A DNA stretch of 64,000 nucleotides from Tritrichomonas musculus (GCA_039105265.1 JAPFFF010000028.1:310001-374000); one strand, 5' to 3'; counted from the stretch's first letter, positions 29,479 to 40,813 are shown. A program made the numbers and translations. Notes: a model not told the origin generated them from the sequence alone.

Positions 29479-30493
29479 AGTAGTTAACGGTAGGCCATGC
29501 TTTGCCCCAGTAGTAAATATGCTTCATCAATCAATAGTGTGTACTGTTTATTGAAGTCTATCTGATGGTGGTAGAAGTGTTCAATTATGCCTCCAAGACA
29601 CTTAGATGCAGTTGAGAATGTAGTTATGACAAAAGGGACAAAATATGTGATAGCTGCTTTAAATTCTTTGAATGCACCCTCCTTGACACATACTTTTATT
29701 ATCTCATCTATGTTCTTTGGGTGATTATTATTTAATGCTACATACAACTTTGAGTAGAACTCCATTGCAATATTAATGGTAGGGACTACAAGTATGAATT
29801 TATTATTGGGGACAGTATTGTAAATCCATTTTCTTATTGCTGTTGACTTGCCTGAGCCAATTGGCGCTTGACAGATGAATTTCTTTATTGTCTTCTCTAT
29901 GGTTATCTCATTTGTGGTTCCCTCTTCATTTCTTTCACTTTATGTAATCTCAAATGATTTTTCTGGGAGGTTTTCAAATACATTCCAGTCTACATATTGC
30001 TCGCAGCTCATTTGAACAAAAATAAAAACAAGAATAAAAACAAAATGTAGAAAGATTCTATTGATGATATTGCATTGATGGTATTCTATTGATGGTATTC
30101 AGGGGGGATTTGAATTGATAGTATTGCATTGATGTATTCTATTGATGATATTGCATTGATGTATTCTATTGATGATATTGCATTGATGTATTCTATTGAT
30201 GATATTGCATTGATAGTATTGCATTGATAGTATTGCATTGATAGTATTGCATTGATAGTATTGCATTGATGCTATTCAGGGGTGATTTGAATTGGCTGCA
30301 TAGCAGACCCTAGCTCTGCAAGTGGTGATTGGCAGCGGTAAATTAACTGCATTGAATTGAACGCGTGGTTAGAACTTTTTGACAGCTTGCCGCCTAGTAT
30401 AGTAGCCCCGGTGTTTTGTGGCATCGCGTGGCCAAAATGCGGGGGTTGGTGGGCTTGGGTAGCGAAGCGTGCCAAAGCCTACCGTTAACTACT
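29479..30493. mobile_element. TIR-bounded fossil of a large DNA element, possibly Maverick/Polinton-like
   Basis: The element has perfect 17-bp terminal inverted repeats AGTAGTTAACGGTAGGC (29479-29495 and 30477-30493). GATAC flanks both ends (29474-29478, 30494-30498), a 5-bp target duplication, or 6 bp if TGATAC is counted. The AG..CT termini and near-6-bp duplication fit the Maverick/Polinton group, but the family is uncertain. Parts on the minus strand: a P-loop ATPase or helicase-like N-terminal piece (Walker A motif APIGSGKST and a DEAY-type motif, about 29484-30010), a minisatellite (about 30060-30270) and a GC-richer end (30270-30493). It is broken and internally deleted, with at least two breaks. 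The identical TIRs and the clear target duplication suggest a fairly recent insertion. Confidence 0.7.
30060..30275. repeat. Minisatellite of GATATTGCATT / GATGTATTCTATT units
   Basis: About 15 units of 14-15 bp with the cores TATTGCATTGATA, GATATTGCATTGATG and GTATTCTATTGATG run in tandem inside the fossil element. A word ATTCAGGGG(G/T)GATTTGAATTG occurs on both sides of the array (about 30098 and 30274), so the array may have grown by duplication of a larger unit. Confidence 0.85.
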
Positions 30494-30498
30494 GATAC

Positions 30499-31916
30499 TA
30501 CATTATTAATGAGAAATTATCTTGAAAACTACATTTCAAAAGTCTATAATTGTTTTCTATTATCCAAATAACTTTTTCATTTCAATATTTATTATATCTT
30601 TTTTTATTCTTTAATGATCTCGCGGAAAAGTTCTTTATGATTACTAAAAAACTCAATTTTTTAACGGAAAGTATAACCATATTTTTGTGAAATTTTTTTC
30701 TATAAACATTCATTTTAAAATCATGATTTTATTTAATTATTTTTAAATAAAAAGATTTAAAATCATTATATATATATATATATATAGAATATGTGAGAAA
30801 ACATTTTCCCAAATGTATCTTCAAATGTTTTCTAAAAAAAACTTTGTTATAATTTGATTTTTTTCTTCTTTTCTTACACAAACATTGTTATTTGTATAGA
30901 GATTATGGTTCTATTAGCTCGTTATTTGAAGATTTATATAGATATCATGACCTTTAAAACAAATAATCTTTTATAAGTGTCATCAATAAGTCATAAATTA
31001 GTAGCAAATCAATTTTTAAATTTAGAATTGTACTATTATCATTAAAATAATAATAATGTAATCTAAGTTTACAGTTTTTTTGATATATTAATATTAATAA
31101 TCATTTATTCACTTGATATCATACAATTTTTTGAGTATTGAAGGAATTGTTCAAATAATTAAAAATATTATTTTTATATTTTATCAAAAATATCCTTGTG
31201 AAGTAATAATTACTGAAAAAATAAGTATTTATTTTCCAATCATATTGAAAATTTAGCAAATTCTTCAAAATGATACTTAATTTTCAATAATGTTATTATT
31301 ATTTAAATAGTTTAATTTAATTAATTATTCTTTATGACTTTATTATACATTTAATAATTAATATTTTGATAATTTTATCAAAATTATGTTATTATACCGA
31401 GATATTGCTAATAAAAAAAATTATGAAATATTGTATTGTATTTTTGATGGTTGTTATTATTTAATTATTTTCTCCAGTTTTTTCAATTTTTAATTATCAA
31501 TTAAATAAATCATTTAATTGACCTTTTTATTTTTTACCCGTCCAATATAAAAGTTTATTCTAGCTCATTATATGGTGAAATAATATTGACCTTTTTTCTC
31601 GATGGAAAATTAATGAATTCAAATTAAAAATTAAGTAATATTAATAATTTTGAAAATAATCAATAATATTTATCAAAAATTATTTCATAAATATTATTAT
31701 ATACATATATATTAATTAATTTTATGAAAATATTATTTATTAGTAAAAGAATATGTTAATCAAAAATTGAACTAAATTCTTTGAAAAATTAGACTATTCA
31801 GTTTTTGATAAAACAAAATCAATAGACTGGTAATGTTTATTCAATAATTGAATATGATGATTATTTGTTCTGTTTGAATTGAAAAATAAAATTTTAGTTT
31901 TTTTCGACTTTAAGCC
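30499..31916. other. Long AT-rich intergenic region upstream of formin
   Basis: No gene is seen. A TA microsatellite lies at about 30766-30786. An imperfect inverted repeat GAAAACATTT / AAATGTTTTC lies at about 30800-30830. The sequence is over 80% AT. It probably contains the formin promoter, but no element can be named. Confidence 0.45.
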
Positions 31917-34900
31917 ATGCCAATCAGATTAGGCAAAAAGAAAGACAAAACTAGCACACCAGAGGCCCCTGTCCAGAAGGCCCCTTCAATGAAAATGTAT
32001 ACTACCGAAGTTCTCGATCCAAGACAACCCGATGACAGCTTTGTTCAAAACAAAATGCTGATGTTATTAAACGATCTTGATATTTATGGCGAAAAACGTG
32101 TTCCTCTTGATAAATTGCCCATCAAAAGCAAGTGGGATTTTATTTTACGTCAAAATGAGCGAGATCGCACAACTCCCGCCCCCGAAGCATTATTAGAAAA
32201 TTTACAGACCAAAGAAAAAACCCAAGCCGCCCTTATGTCAATCGATAATTGCTTATCAACATTTAGATTATCATGGGGAGTTAACTTTTTCCGACTTAAT
32301 GGACACCTTGTTCTTTTAAATATGCTATCAGGATTTCAAGGCCATCTCGAAGGCTTTGTTATGATGCCGGCCGATGAACAATCCCAATTACTTACTACAT
32401 TAAATTGCATTCGATCAATTTGCAATTCAAAAAGTGGATTTCCCAAGATTGTCCAACACAAGAACTCCCTTCGAATTATTATCAACAGCCTCGATCTCGA
32501 AGAAACACGTACATTTTATGTTGTCTTTGAAATATTGATGATCTTTTTGTATTCAAAAAGCAACGATTTAAAGCAACAAAAAGTTCTAGCCAAATTAATT
32601 CAATACTTTACAGATCTCAGACGTAAACGAGTTGCCAATAATCAAGAAATATTCATAAACGGCTGGCAATCCATTGCATTTATACTTAATAATCGATTAG
32701 GCAGTATCAACACCTTTTTGAATGGTCTATCGGCCTTTTTAACCGGTTTAATTGAACTTTTGAAATTGGATGAAAACACGAAAACACTTGTTGATTGGGT
32801 TTATGAAATGCAACGATCAGGCCTTCTTCAAGCAGTCCGAAACTATCGTCAACAAAAGCCACAGCTTCATGTTCTTACTGAATACATTGAAGAGCAGCTA
32901 CAGTTCCTCAATTCCATCTATCCACGACAAGTTATCAACCTCTTTGATATCGATAATGTCGTCTCACATATGATGGCAAAACCTGATGTTAGCAACATGA
33001 TCTACAGTGTGATATTAGGTTTGTACGACCTTTCTTGTCGTCATGACCAAATTTACAACAAAATGGTTCTTTACTTCTTCAATGTTGTCAATTTGGTCCG
33101 TATTTATGGCGCTAAAGGAAACATTGATCAATACCAGCAAGCATTCGTTTATGCACGCGATTTACGAACCCAAATTAAAATGAATGTTGATGATAATGAA
33201 TTGGCTGAAGAGCCAAACCATTTCTTGGTCAGTCTTTATAAGTCGAAAGTTTTATATGACAAGCAACTTGCTAAGCTTCAAGAGTTAGATCTCGTCTATA
33301 ATGCAACTTCAGGACCAACAACTGATGTCAGTGGAACCAGCAGCACTGAAAACTTGAACAACGCAAATGACTCACATTTGAGGGCAATTATTGCTGACAG
33401 AGAAAGAGAACTTCGTGATGCAAAGAATCAAATTGAAGCATTAAAAGATTCTGTCCAATCAGCACGCGAAATTAAAGAACAAGCAGAGAAGCAAACAAAA
33501 GATCTTACACAACAAATTGAAGCACTTAAACAACAAATTCAAGCAGGCGGAGCAACACCAAATATCCAAGAAAGAGTGACAGGATTACCTCAAGCCCCAC
33601 AGCCAATGGCTGCTGCTTCAAGTCCAGCTGATCTTCAAAAACTTCAACAATATGAGCAACAAATTAAAGAGAAAGATGAGAAGATTCAGCAATTACAATC
33701 TCAAGTTGAACAGCTTCAAAATCAACTTCAAAATCAAGCTTCAGGTGCTCTTCCTTCTGCAGATGGTGCAGGTGCTCCTCCTCCTCCACCTCCTCCTCCA
33801 CCTCCACCACCACCACCACCTCCTCCTCCAGGTGGTGACTTTGCTCCTCCTCCTCCACCACCGCCTCCACCTCCTCCACCAGGTGCAGATGGAGTTCCAC
33901 CTCCTCCACCACCTCCACCTCCGCCACCAGGTGGTGCACCAGGTGTTCCAGGTGCTCCACCACCACCTCCACCGATGGGACCACCAAAGCGACCCAATCC
34001 TAAGCCACCTAAGCCATGCAAGCCCATTTACTGGTCCAAGATCCCAGACATCAACAAAGACAAGACATTATGGAAAAACATTGATGATACCAAAGTTAAA
34101 TTTGATGAAGAACGTCTTGTTGATTTGTTTGCACAAGCCAAGCCAGCAGAAAAGAGTACACAGCAGTCAGCACAAGCTTTACAAGCATCAATGAAACCCA
34201 AACTTGTTGATATTCTTGATGAAAAGAAATCGAGAATGATTAACATTATGCTTGGTAGATTTAGAAGACCCAATTCACAAATTGCCCAACAAATCAAGTC
34301 ACTTGATGAAGAACTTACTGAAGAAGAATGCCAATCACTCAAGACAAACTTCCCAACAGTTGAAGAAATTCAATCCGTTGAAGCTTATGATGGTGATAAA
34401 AGTCTTCTTGGAAAAGCAGAACAATTTGTTTTGGCTGTTGGTTCAGTTAAGCTTGCTGTTCAACACGTGAACTTCTTACTTCTTCGTAAGACATTCGACT
34501 CACAAATGGAAGATGTTGAAAATCCAATCAACTATTATTTGTCCAGCTTGAAGGCTGTTAGAGAATCGCCAAACTTGAAGCAACTTTTAGCTATTCTTTT
34601 GAGAATTGGTAATATTGTTAACGGTGGAACTAACCGTGGTGGTTGCTACGGTTTTAAGTTAGATTTCCTTGAAAAAGTTAAAGATACAAAAACAGTTCAA
34701 CCACAATATAATCTTACCAATTTCATCGCCGAATTCTATCCAGTTGACAATTTAGTCAATGATCTTTCTGGTCTCAAAATGGCAATCGCTACTGATATCG
34801 ACACTGCTAAGAAGACATTCAACCAAATAAAGGGAACTTTCACCAGCCTCAAAAATGTAATGCCACAGGCTGATAACTTGGTAACTGAAGGTTATACTCT

Positions 34901-35351
34901 TGCTTCTCAGTTCAAGAAATTCGAAACTGCTAATAAGGACAAGTTGGAAGGATGTCCAAAGAAGTTCGAACAAATCGATTCCGAGTTCAAAGAGCTCGTC
35001 ACTTCTTACGGCGAAGAACCTGACAAGATTAAGATAAGCGACTTCTTGAGCATATTTTATAACTTGTCAAATGACTTGAAACGAGCTAAAGAAGAAAATA
35101 ACAAGCCTAAGCCAAAGCCAAGACCTGCTGGACCTGCTTCCGCAATGCCAGGCGGAGTGAGAAACGCTCCAACAATCCCTGACAGCGGTGAGGCACAGAG
35201 AGGTGTCCTCGATGAACTCATGAAGAAGCTTCAGGCCGGTCCTTCAATGCTCAGAAGAGTCCCTCAACCAGGCCCTTCTTCACAGCCTCCTCCACCACAA
35301 CCTCAGGCAAATGACTTGCAAAATGCTTTCAATAGAGTTAAGAAGACATAA
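31917..35351 (+). CDS. Diaphanous-related formin (GBD/FH3-FH1-FH2)
   Basis: This 1144-residue actin nucleator has an N-terminal GTPase-binding/FH3 armadillo region over about 20-430 (GFVMMPADEQ.., LDLEETRTFYVVFEILMIF). A coiled coil over about 480-610 is rich in Gln and Glu. FH1, over about 616-695, has several proline blocks of 5-15 residues, which recruit profilin-actin. FH2 covers about 700-1080 and carries the conserved lasso/knob signature GNIVNGGTNRGGCYGFKLDFL (about 897-917). FH2 dimers nucleate and ride on actin barbed ends. The C-terminal tail is Pro-rich with a short basic stretch (LMKKLQ, MLRRVP) that might serve as a DAD-like autoinhibitory motif; a clear DAD is not seen. Rho-family GTPases are the expected activators. 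The DNA of the proline blocks is a CCT/CCA/CCG triplet tract prone to length change. Confidence 0.96.
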   Translation: MPIRLGKKKDKTSTPEAPVQKAPSMKMYTTEVLDPRQPDDSFVQNKMLMLLNDLDIYGEKRVPLDKLPIKSKWDFILRQNERDRTTPAPEALLENLQTKEKTQAALMSIDNCLSTFRLSWGVNFFRLNGHLVLLNMLSGFQGHLEGFVMMPADEQSQLLTTLNCIRSICNSKSGFPKIVQHKNSLRIIINSLDLEETRTFYVVFEILMIFLYSKSNDLKQQKVLAKLIQYFTDLRRKRVANNQEIFINGWQSIAFILNNRLGSINTFLNGLSAFLTGLIELLKLDENTKTLVDWVYEMQRSGLLQAVRNYRQQKPQLHVLTEYIEEQLQFLNSIYPRQVINLFDIDNVVSHMMAKPDVSNMIYSVILGLYDLSCRHDQIYNKMVLYFFNVVNLVRIYGAKGNIDQYQQAFVYARDLRTQIKMNVDDNELAEEPNHFLVSLYKSKVLYDKQLAKLQELDLVYNATSGPTTDVSGTSSTENLNNANDSHLRAIIADRERELRDAKNQIEALKDSVQSAREIKEQAEKQTKDLTQQIEALKQQIQAGGATPNIQERVTGLPQAPQPMAAASSPADLQKLQQYEQQIKEKDEKIQQLQSQVEQLQNQLQNQASGALPSADGAGAPPPPPPPPPPPPPPPPPPGGDFAPPPPPPPPPPPPGADGVPPPPPPPPPPPGGAPGVPGAPPPPPPMGPPKRPNPKPPKPCKPIYWSKIPDINKDKTLWKNIDDTKVKFDEERLVDLFAQAKPAEKSTQQSAQALQASMKPKLVDILDEKKSRMINIMLGRFRRPNSQIAQQIKSLDEELTEEECQSLKTNFPTVEEIQSVEAYDGDKSLLGKAEQFVLAVGSVKLAVQHVNFLLLRKTFDSQMEDVENPINYYLSSLKAVRESPNLKQLLAILLRIGNIVNGGTNRGGCYGFKLDFLEKVKDTKTVQPQYNLTNFIAEFYPVDNLVNDLSGLKMAIATDIDTAKKTFNQIKGTFTSLKNVMPQADNLVTEGYTLASQFKKFETANKDKLEGCPKKFEQIDSEFKELVTSYGEEPDKIKISDFLSIFYNLSNDLKRAKEENNKPKPKPRPAGPASAMPGGVRNAPTIPDSGEAQRGVLDELMKKLQAGPSMLRRVPQPGPSSQPPPPQPQANDLQNAFNRVKKT
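33764..33985 (+). repeat. Proline-codon triplet tracts encoding FH1
   Basis: Runs of CCT, CCA and CCG codons broken by GGT-containing spacers. It is the most GC-rich stretch of the window and a simple-sequence tract, so proline number is likely to vary between strains. Confidence 0.9.
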
Positions 35352-36217
35352 ATACAAAAATTTAATTTTTTTTTTTAATGACGTTTATTAAATTTAACGT
35401 TTATTTAACTCTTTATTTATTTATTCAATGCATTTTTAAATAATCACCAGTACCAATCAAAAAGACAAATCTTATTTAATATCAAAAAGATTAGTTGATA
35501 AAAAGTGGCCTTTATCTATATAAAGCCTAGTTTATTTTTTTTTTATAATTAATTCTAATCTCTTTTAAAAATCTTTAAAGGTTTTCTTTATTAGGACTTT
35601 GCTTAATTAATTTTTTTTTTTTTTTTTTTTTTTGAGGGTTCTCAATTTTGAAAGAACCTTATCAAAATTCAAAAGAAAATATTTAATTACATCTTCCAAA
35701 GATTAATTTCCATTGGCATTATTTATTTCAAAATTGTTAATAACTTTACATTGGGGAATAATTGTGAGAGCTTAATGAATGATCAAGATTATGAGTTTTA
35801 ACAAAATGAGTAAAACAAATTACAATAAAACTCAATTCAACAATACAAAAAGTAGCAGGATTTTTCAAATTAATACACCCAACTATTGAAAAGATAATTG
35901 GTCATCAGCAAAAAGCAATGAAGACAAAAGTTTCTCTTTTCTAAAAAAATACGTTGAATTTGAGAACTTGAGACTACAACCACACCAATCACATAATTCA
36001 TATATTTTAATGAATAACAATAATTGAATTGTGATAGATTATTATTTAGGATCTATCTTTAAAATATAAAATACTTTTTTTCTATCATATTTATATTGCA
36101 ATAATACTAATATCAAAATATTATAATTATATTAATATTGTTAAGTCCAAAAATTATTTTTATAATTCTCTTTTTCAATTTTATGAACATTCAATTTTTC
36201 AATTAAAATTTTCAATA
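35352..36217. other. Intergenic region with a 23-bp T tract
   Basis: No gene is seen. A T-run lies at 35611-35633. The rest is AT-rich with short frames I do not support. Confidence 0.45.
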
Positions 36218-38252
36218 ATGTCAATGAGCTTTTCTACAAAATATATTGAAAACGAAGGAACATTTTATCAAATTAACCCTCAAACCCACAATATAAAATA
36301 TTTTACTTATAAAAATGCACGATATGAAATTGATTTTGAACAATTAAAATTATATTCAACTTTTTTTCTAAATGAAGAGAAACAATTTAAGAATATCGAG
36401 TGCATTCAACTTTTAAAAGATCCAGAAACTAAATATTTTGATCTTTCTGAATCATCCATTCAAACTTTTATATTATGTAGTCAAGGCAAGAATTTTCAAA
36501 TCAAAGAAGAAGATGTTATTTCTCTATATTTTTTATCGATTAAATTTGCTGTTTCAGGCTTACAAGACGTCATTCAGTCGTATATATCAAATAATGAAAA
36601 AGAACTTATTTTTGATCTTCTTTCATTCAAACAAAATTTCATCAATTTATACAATACGGAAAGTAGCCACGCGAAGTATGAAAATTCTTTATACCTTTTC
36701 TCAAATCAGGATACGACAAAAGAAGAACAAATTTTTTAGAAAATTTTCCTTTTTATGCCAGAGACGAACGATTTCATACCCTTCCAGTTGCCTTGATATA
36801 TAGAGTAGTGAGCAAATACTACCAAAATCCGCACGAGAATGATGAATACGAGATTCAGTTTTTGTTCGATTGTCTTGATTATCATAAACGTAGCGCCTCA
36901 GTTTTGTTTTCAGTCATTAATATCGACGAAAATCATAAATATGTTATTGATAAGCTATTGAACGACTACTCAGACGTTTTTGATTTCAATTACTTAAATG
37001 TGTCACTTGTTAAAAAGGTCCATGACCTGTCAAGTGAAATGAAAAAAATGAATATGAAGTTCGAACAGCAAAAACAAGAAATGGAACAGATGAAGACCGA
37101 CTTTAATGGCATTTTTGAACAGCAAAAACAAGAAATGGAACAGATGAAGACTGACTTTAGTAATATTTTCGAACAGCAAAAACAAGAAATGGAACAAATG
37201 AAGACCGACTTTAAATGCATTTTTGAACAGCAAAAACAAGAAATTGAGCAGATGAAGACTGACTTTAATGGCATTTCTGAACAACAAAACGAGAAATTGA
37301 AAGCTTCAATTGAATCTTTTAATGAGGAAAAATCTAACTTTGAAACAAAAATTACATATTCATTGTCGCTACTATATTATCCTCTAAAATATAAGTTTGA
37401 TAGCGTTGGGGAACATTTTTTGAAAACGCCATTCGATGGGATCTACAGGCTTGAGGTTTGGGGTGCTCAAGGCGGCCCTACTTATTATAATGGACGCAAT
37501 GTTCAAGGAGGGAAAGGCGGTTATTCAGCAGGAACCATCCATCTGAAAAAAGGGACTCTTTTGTACATTCATGTTGGCGGCGAAGGCGGCAAATCAATTA
37601 GCACATGCCAGTCAGGTGGCGGAAGTAACGGGGAGGTGCTGGCTATCATCATAGTAGTGGAAATGAAAACGATGCATATGTTGGCGGTGGCGGTGGAGCT
37701 ACTGACGTTCGAATCAATGAAAATTCTTTGTATTCACGCGTAATTGTTGCTGGAGGAGGAGGGGCGGCTGGATATGACCAACAGGAGTGTCCAGGCGGTT
37801 TTGGCGGTGGAACCTGCGGAGAAAGCAGACAAACTCATTCTGATCCAGAGAGAAGAAGCAACGGCGGCACACAAGTTGCTGGTGGCCTAAGTGCAAGTAG
37901 TTATGCGGAAAGCGGCACCTTTGGACAAGGAGGAAATGGAATTGGCGCTTGCTGGTACGGGGGTGCTGCTGGTGGTGGAGGCGGCTGGTACGGGGGGAGT
38001 GCCTGCTTTTGTGGCGATGCTGCTGGCGGAAGCGGGTCGATATACACTGAGAGCTCATATAATACATGGAAAGAAGGGAACCGAGCAGATTCTTCGAAAT
38101 GGCTTTTGAATCCCGAGTATTACTTAACTGATGCAAGAACGATTGCTGGAAATCAGGAAATCCCAAGTTATGATGCAAGATCTCAAACACTCGGAAACAG
38201 CGGAAATGGCTATGCTCAAATTACGCGACTGTTTGAAATACAACCTTATTGA
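36218..38252 (+). pseudogene. BTB-like, coiled-coil, glycine-rich protein with two homopolymer frameshifts
   Basis: One gene is spread over three frames: 36218-36739, then from 36739 to 37633, then from about 37634 to 38252. It opens with a BTB-like/BACK-like region related to the F5/8C genes (VISLYFLSIKF, LPVALIYRVVSKYY). Four 18-residue coiled-coil repeats (FEQQKQEMEQMKTDF) follow, and then a Gly_rich-type domain (FDGIYRLEVWGAQGG, GGKGGYSAGTIHL, VIVAGGGGAAG, GGGGGWYGGSACFCGDAAGGSGS). Each break sits in a homopolymer: a T6 at 36732-36737 and a G4 near 37630. One extra base in each would give continuous reading. It is therefore either a young pseudogene or a good gene with two sequencing errors; the rest of the frame is clean. 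The Gly-rich domain resembles that of ALK-type receptors, but its ligand is unknown. Confidence 0.8.
37060..37275 (+). repeat. Four tandem 54-bp units encoding a coiled coil
   Basis: Each unit codes for 18 residues FEQQKQEMEQMKTDFxxI with few changes. DNA identity between units is very high, so expansion is recent. The unit is not a multiple of seven, so the heptad phase changes from unit to unit. Confidence 0.9.
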
Positions 38253-38399
38253 AATGGGAAAATATAACTAATTTTGGGAGCAGTATAACGGGCTTGAAAT
38301 TAACTTTTTGGGAAATACAGTAGGAGAAATTGAATGATTTATTCATTTATTGAAATGAGTATAAAAGATCTTGTTGGAAGAAATAATACATATAAAATA

Positions 38400-38434
<35 letters not shown>

Positions 38435-38773
38435 TATTTCTTTAATTCATTACAAATAAGTTTAACAATTAATACGTTTTTAAGATGAACATGTGAGATA
38501 TAAATTTTTTATCTGATTTAGATATAAAAAAAAAAGACAATCACAACAAACTGGAACATTTGTCTTTGCAATTTAAAACATATACATAATTTGGAAGAGC
38601 TGGAACAACACTATTCAATTAATCACTTGCAATCATTTTATAATAATATTATTAATTTTGTGAAGGTAATTGAAAAAGTGAAAAATAATTAATAAAATAG
38701 GCAAGTCATTTATTTTAATTTTAATAGCCACAGTAAGAAGTTCAAATTTATCTCCTTTATTCTCCTCAATATT
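38253..38773. other. Intergenic region with a 27-bp T tract
   Basis: No gene is seen. A T-run is at 38403-38429. The duplicated unit begins at about 38774. Confidence 0.45.
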
Positions 38774-39005
38774 AAAATTGAAGTCGGTTTATATTTTATT
38801 TCTTATTTCAATAATTTATTTTTCTCCTAAAGCGAAATTGAATACTTTTTAAAAGAATCATTGAATTAAATTAAATAAAATCAATGAAAAATTGAGTAAT
38901 TATTATAAAATCAAAAATAATTAATTCAATTTAAAAAAAAGCTTTCAATCTTTTCTTACAAAACAAAAAGAATTCAATCTTAAAATCATTTTTATATTAG
39001 ATCTA

Positions 39006-40373
39006 ATGAGTCGTAAAAACGTATCCGTACCTGTACACCAATCAAAATCTAAAGGCAGTCAAAACGATTCAATTGAAATAACTGACTCAAAAACAGAAAT
39101 TGCATATTCAAATGATGACATAAAACAATTGAAAGAGCAATTGATTAAATATCACAAAAAAAATAACCAATTAACAAAAGGTCTTATCAAATCAGAAGAA
39201 TATAGAAATGAATTATCAGAGAAATTAGCCGATGCAGAAAAAATGTCCAAAAAAGAAACAAATATTCTTTTGCAAATTCTTTCAGATTCCAAAAAGTATT
39301 GCCAACAAATTGAAACAGAATTAACCGATTCAGAAAAACAGTTAAAAGACAAGAAAAATCTTGAAAACTTTGCCATAAAATTGATTCAAGAATTAATGAA
39401 GACAAAAACGGTTTTAGAATCTTATCAAAAACAAATTTCAACTGTAATTGAATCCAAAGAAGTAAATGATGAAAAAGAAATAAGCAACGAATCAAAAATT
39501 GAAAAATCAAATATTAAATCAGAAACTACTCAAACAGCAAACGAAAAAAACAAATCATCAAAAACAATTAAAGCCAAAGAAAGCAAAACACCCAATGAAA
39601 AACCCAAACCAAAAGGTCTTGTAATTTCAATGTCACAAAATGGCGAACTCCAAAAATTGAGAGAAGAAAACAAAAACCAATTGAAAGCATATAACAAATT
39701 AAAGGCAGAATTCGAAGAATTACAATATTCCAAAGATTTAGCAATCAGTAATTTGAAAAATTCTAGATACACAGACTGTCAAACTGCCGGCATTATTTCC
39801 TCCTTAAGAATTGCCAAAGAAAAAGCCGAGAAACTTGCCGCTGAGTACAAAGAAGCCAAAGAGAAAGCTGAAAAGCAAGCTGCCTTTGAAAAGAAAGAGA
39901 AAATCAGAGTCAAACTCCAACTTGAAAACATTCAAGCAACAATGAAGAATTCATTAAATAAAGCTGCATCAGTTCAACAGCAAATTGAAAAAGCTGAGGC
40001 CGAATTAAATGAACAAAAGAAAACTAAAAACAGGGCACTTTTAAATGCAGCCATAATGAGAATCGCAAAATTAAGAGCTGAAACCGAAGCTGCTGCACTG
40101 AAACAACAAAAAGATTTGGCTGAAGAAGCAAGAATTTTGGCTGAAGAAAAAGTGGCACAAATCCAAGCTGATATTGAATTGATTGAAGAACAAGCAAACG
40201 AGCAAAGAACAGCTCTTGAGTTGGCTTTGTCTCAAGTGGAGGAGGCTGAACAGAAAGCTTTGGAAGAATATGAAGAAAAAGTTTTAATGGAAGCTGAATT
40301 AAAGATACAAATGAAGGAAAATGAAAATTTATTGAAGCAAGCTCGAATAAATTTTGCTAATAGGAAAGACTAA
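39006..40373 (+). CDS. Long coiled-coil protein, copy A
   Basis: This 455-residue protein is almost entirely helical. A basic Ser-rich head (MSRKNVSVPVHQSKSKGSQ) is followed by coiled coil at about 35-150. A Lys/Ser/Thr/Asn-rich hinge lies at about 155-205. A long coiled coil runs from 210 to 445 and is very rich in Ala, Glu, Lys and Gln (AEKLAAEYKEAKEKAEKQAAFEKKEK). No enzymatic motif is present. It could be a filament or cytoskeletal-fibre protein; trichomonads have several striated fibres (costa, parabasal filaments) built from coiled-coil proteins, but I cannot assign it. The copy at 43190-44557 is nearly identical. A TCATTT word lies about 20 nt upstream of the ATG in both copies. The upstream region is duplicated as well, so both may be expressed alike. 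Confidence 0.85.
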   Translation: MSRKNVSVPVHQSKSKGSQNDSIEITDSKTEIAYSNDDIKQLKEQLIKYHKKNNQLTKGLIKSEEYRNELSEKLADAEKMSKKETNILLQILSDSKKYCQQIETELTDSEKQLKDKKNLENFAIKLIQELMKTKTVLESYQKQISTVIESKEVNDEKEISNESKIEKSNIKSETTQTANEKNKSSKTIKAKESKTPNEKPKPKGLVISMSQNGELQKLREENKNQLKAYNKLKAEFEELQYSKDLAISNLKNSRYTDCQTAGIISSLRIAKEKAEKLAAEYKEAKEKAEKQAAFEKKEKIRVKLQLENIQATMKNSLNKAASVQQQIEKAEAELNEQKKTKNRALLNAAIMRIAKLRAETEAAALKQQKDLAEEARILAEEKVAQIQADIELIEEQANEQRTALELALSQVEEAEQKALEEYEEKVLMEAELKIQMKENENLLKQARINFANRKD

Positions 40374-40813
40374 GATAAAAAAAAAGTTATACAATTCAGA
40401 AAAATTGTAATTATCAAAATATTTTTCTGTAGCACAGAAAATATATTTTAGTGATCATTAAAAAAAGCTGCTTCGATTGGGGAAGGTTGGAATAGATTTT
40501 ATTGAATTATCAAAAATTCTTTGAAAACTATTTGCGGAATTAGATTAGAAATGTTTATTAAATTTATTAATAAAATCATGTGATAAAAATCTATTTCATT
40601 TTTTTTTCTTTATTTGATTAATTCGGTTTTTTTATACAGAGATTCAAAAAAAAATAATAAAACTTTTTGAATGAAAATTTTTGGAAAGAAATATTCAATA
40701 AACTTTTTCAATGATGAAAATTTTTTGACTTTGACCAAAATCTTTGACCAAAATCTTTGAATAATCAAAATTTTCGAGGCTTGAGTTCATTTATATTTTT
40801 TAGTGATATTGCA
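40374..40813. other. Spacer between coiled-coil and ankyrin genes
   Basis: No gene is seen. AACTTTTTGAATGAAAAT (about 40661) and AAACTTTTTCAATGATG (about 40700) are good examples of the recurrent AACTTTTT word, about 110-150 nt upstream of the ankyrin start. Confidence 0.5.

Noticed and set aside
30055-30275. Minisatellite considered as a CRISPR array
   Set aside because: Units are 14-15 bp, tandem and without unique spacers; the genome is eukaryotic.
33664-34027. Glycine-rich and valine/glutamate-rich frames on the minus strand across the formin FH1 region
   Set aside because: They are the antisense of proline triplet tracts; the plus-strand formin explains the open frames.
36990-37287. 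Cys/Phe-rich repeated minus-strand frames opposite the coiled-coil repeats
   Set aside because: They only mirror the 54-bp tandem units of the plus-strand gene.
37714-38190. 158-codon minus-strand frame rich in His, Arg and Gln
   Set aside because: Antisense of the glycine-rich domain; composition follows from GGN codons on the other strand.
40757-40813. Upstream extension of the ankyrin gene from a TTG
   Set aside because: Non-ATG start without support; the family opening fits the later ATGs.
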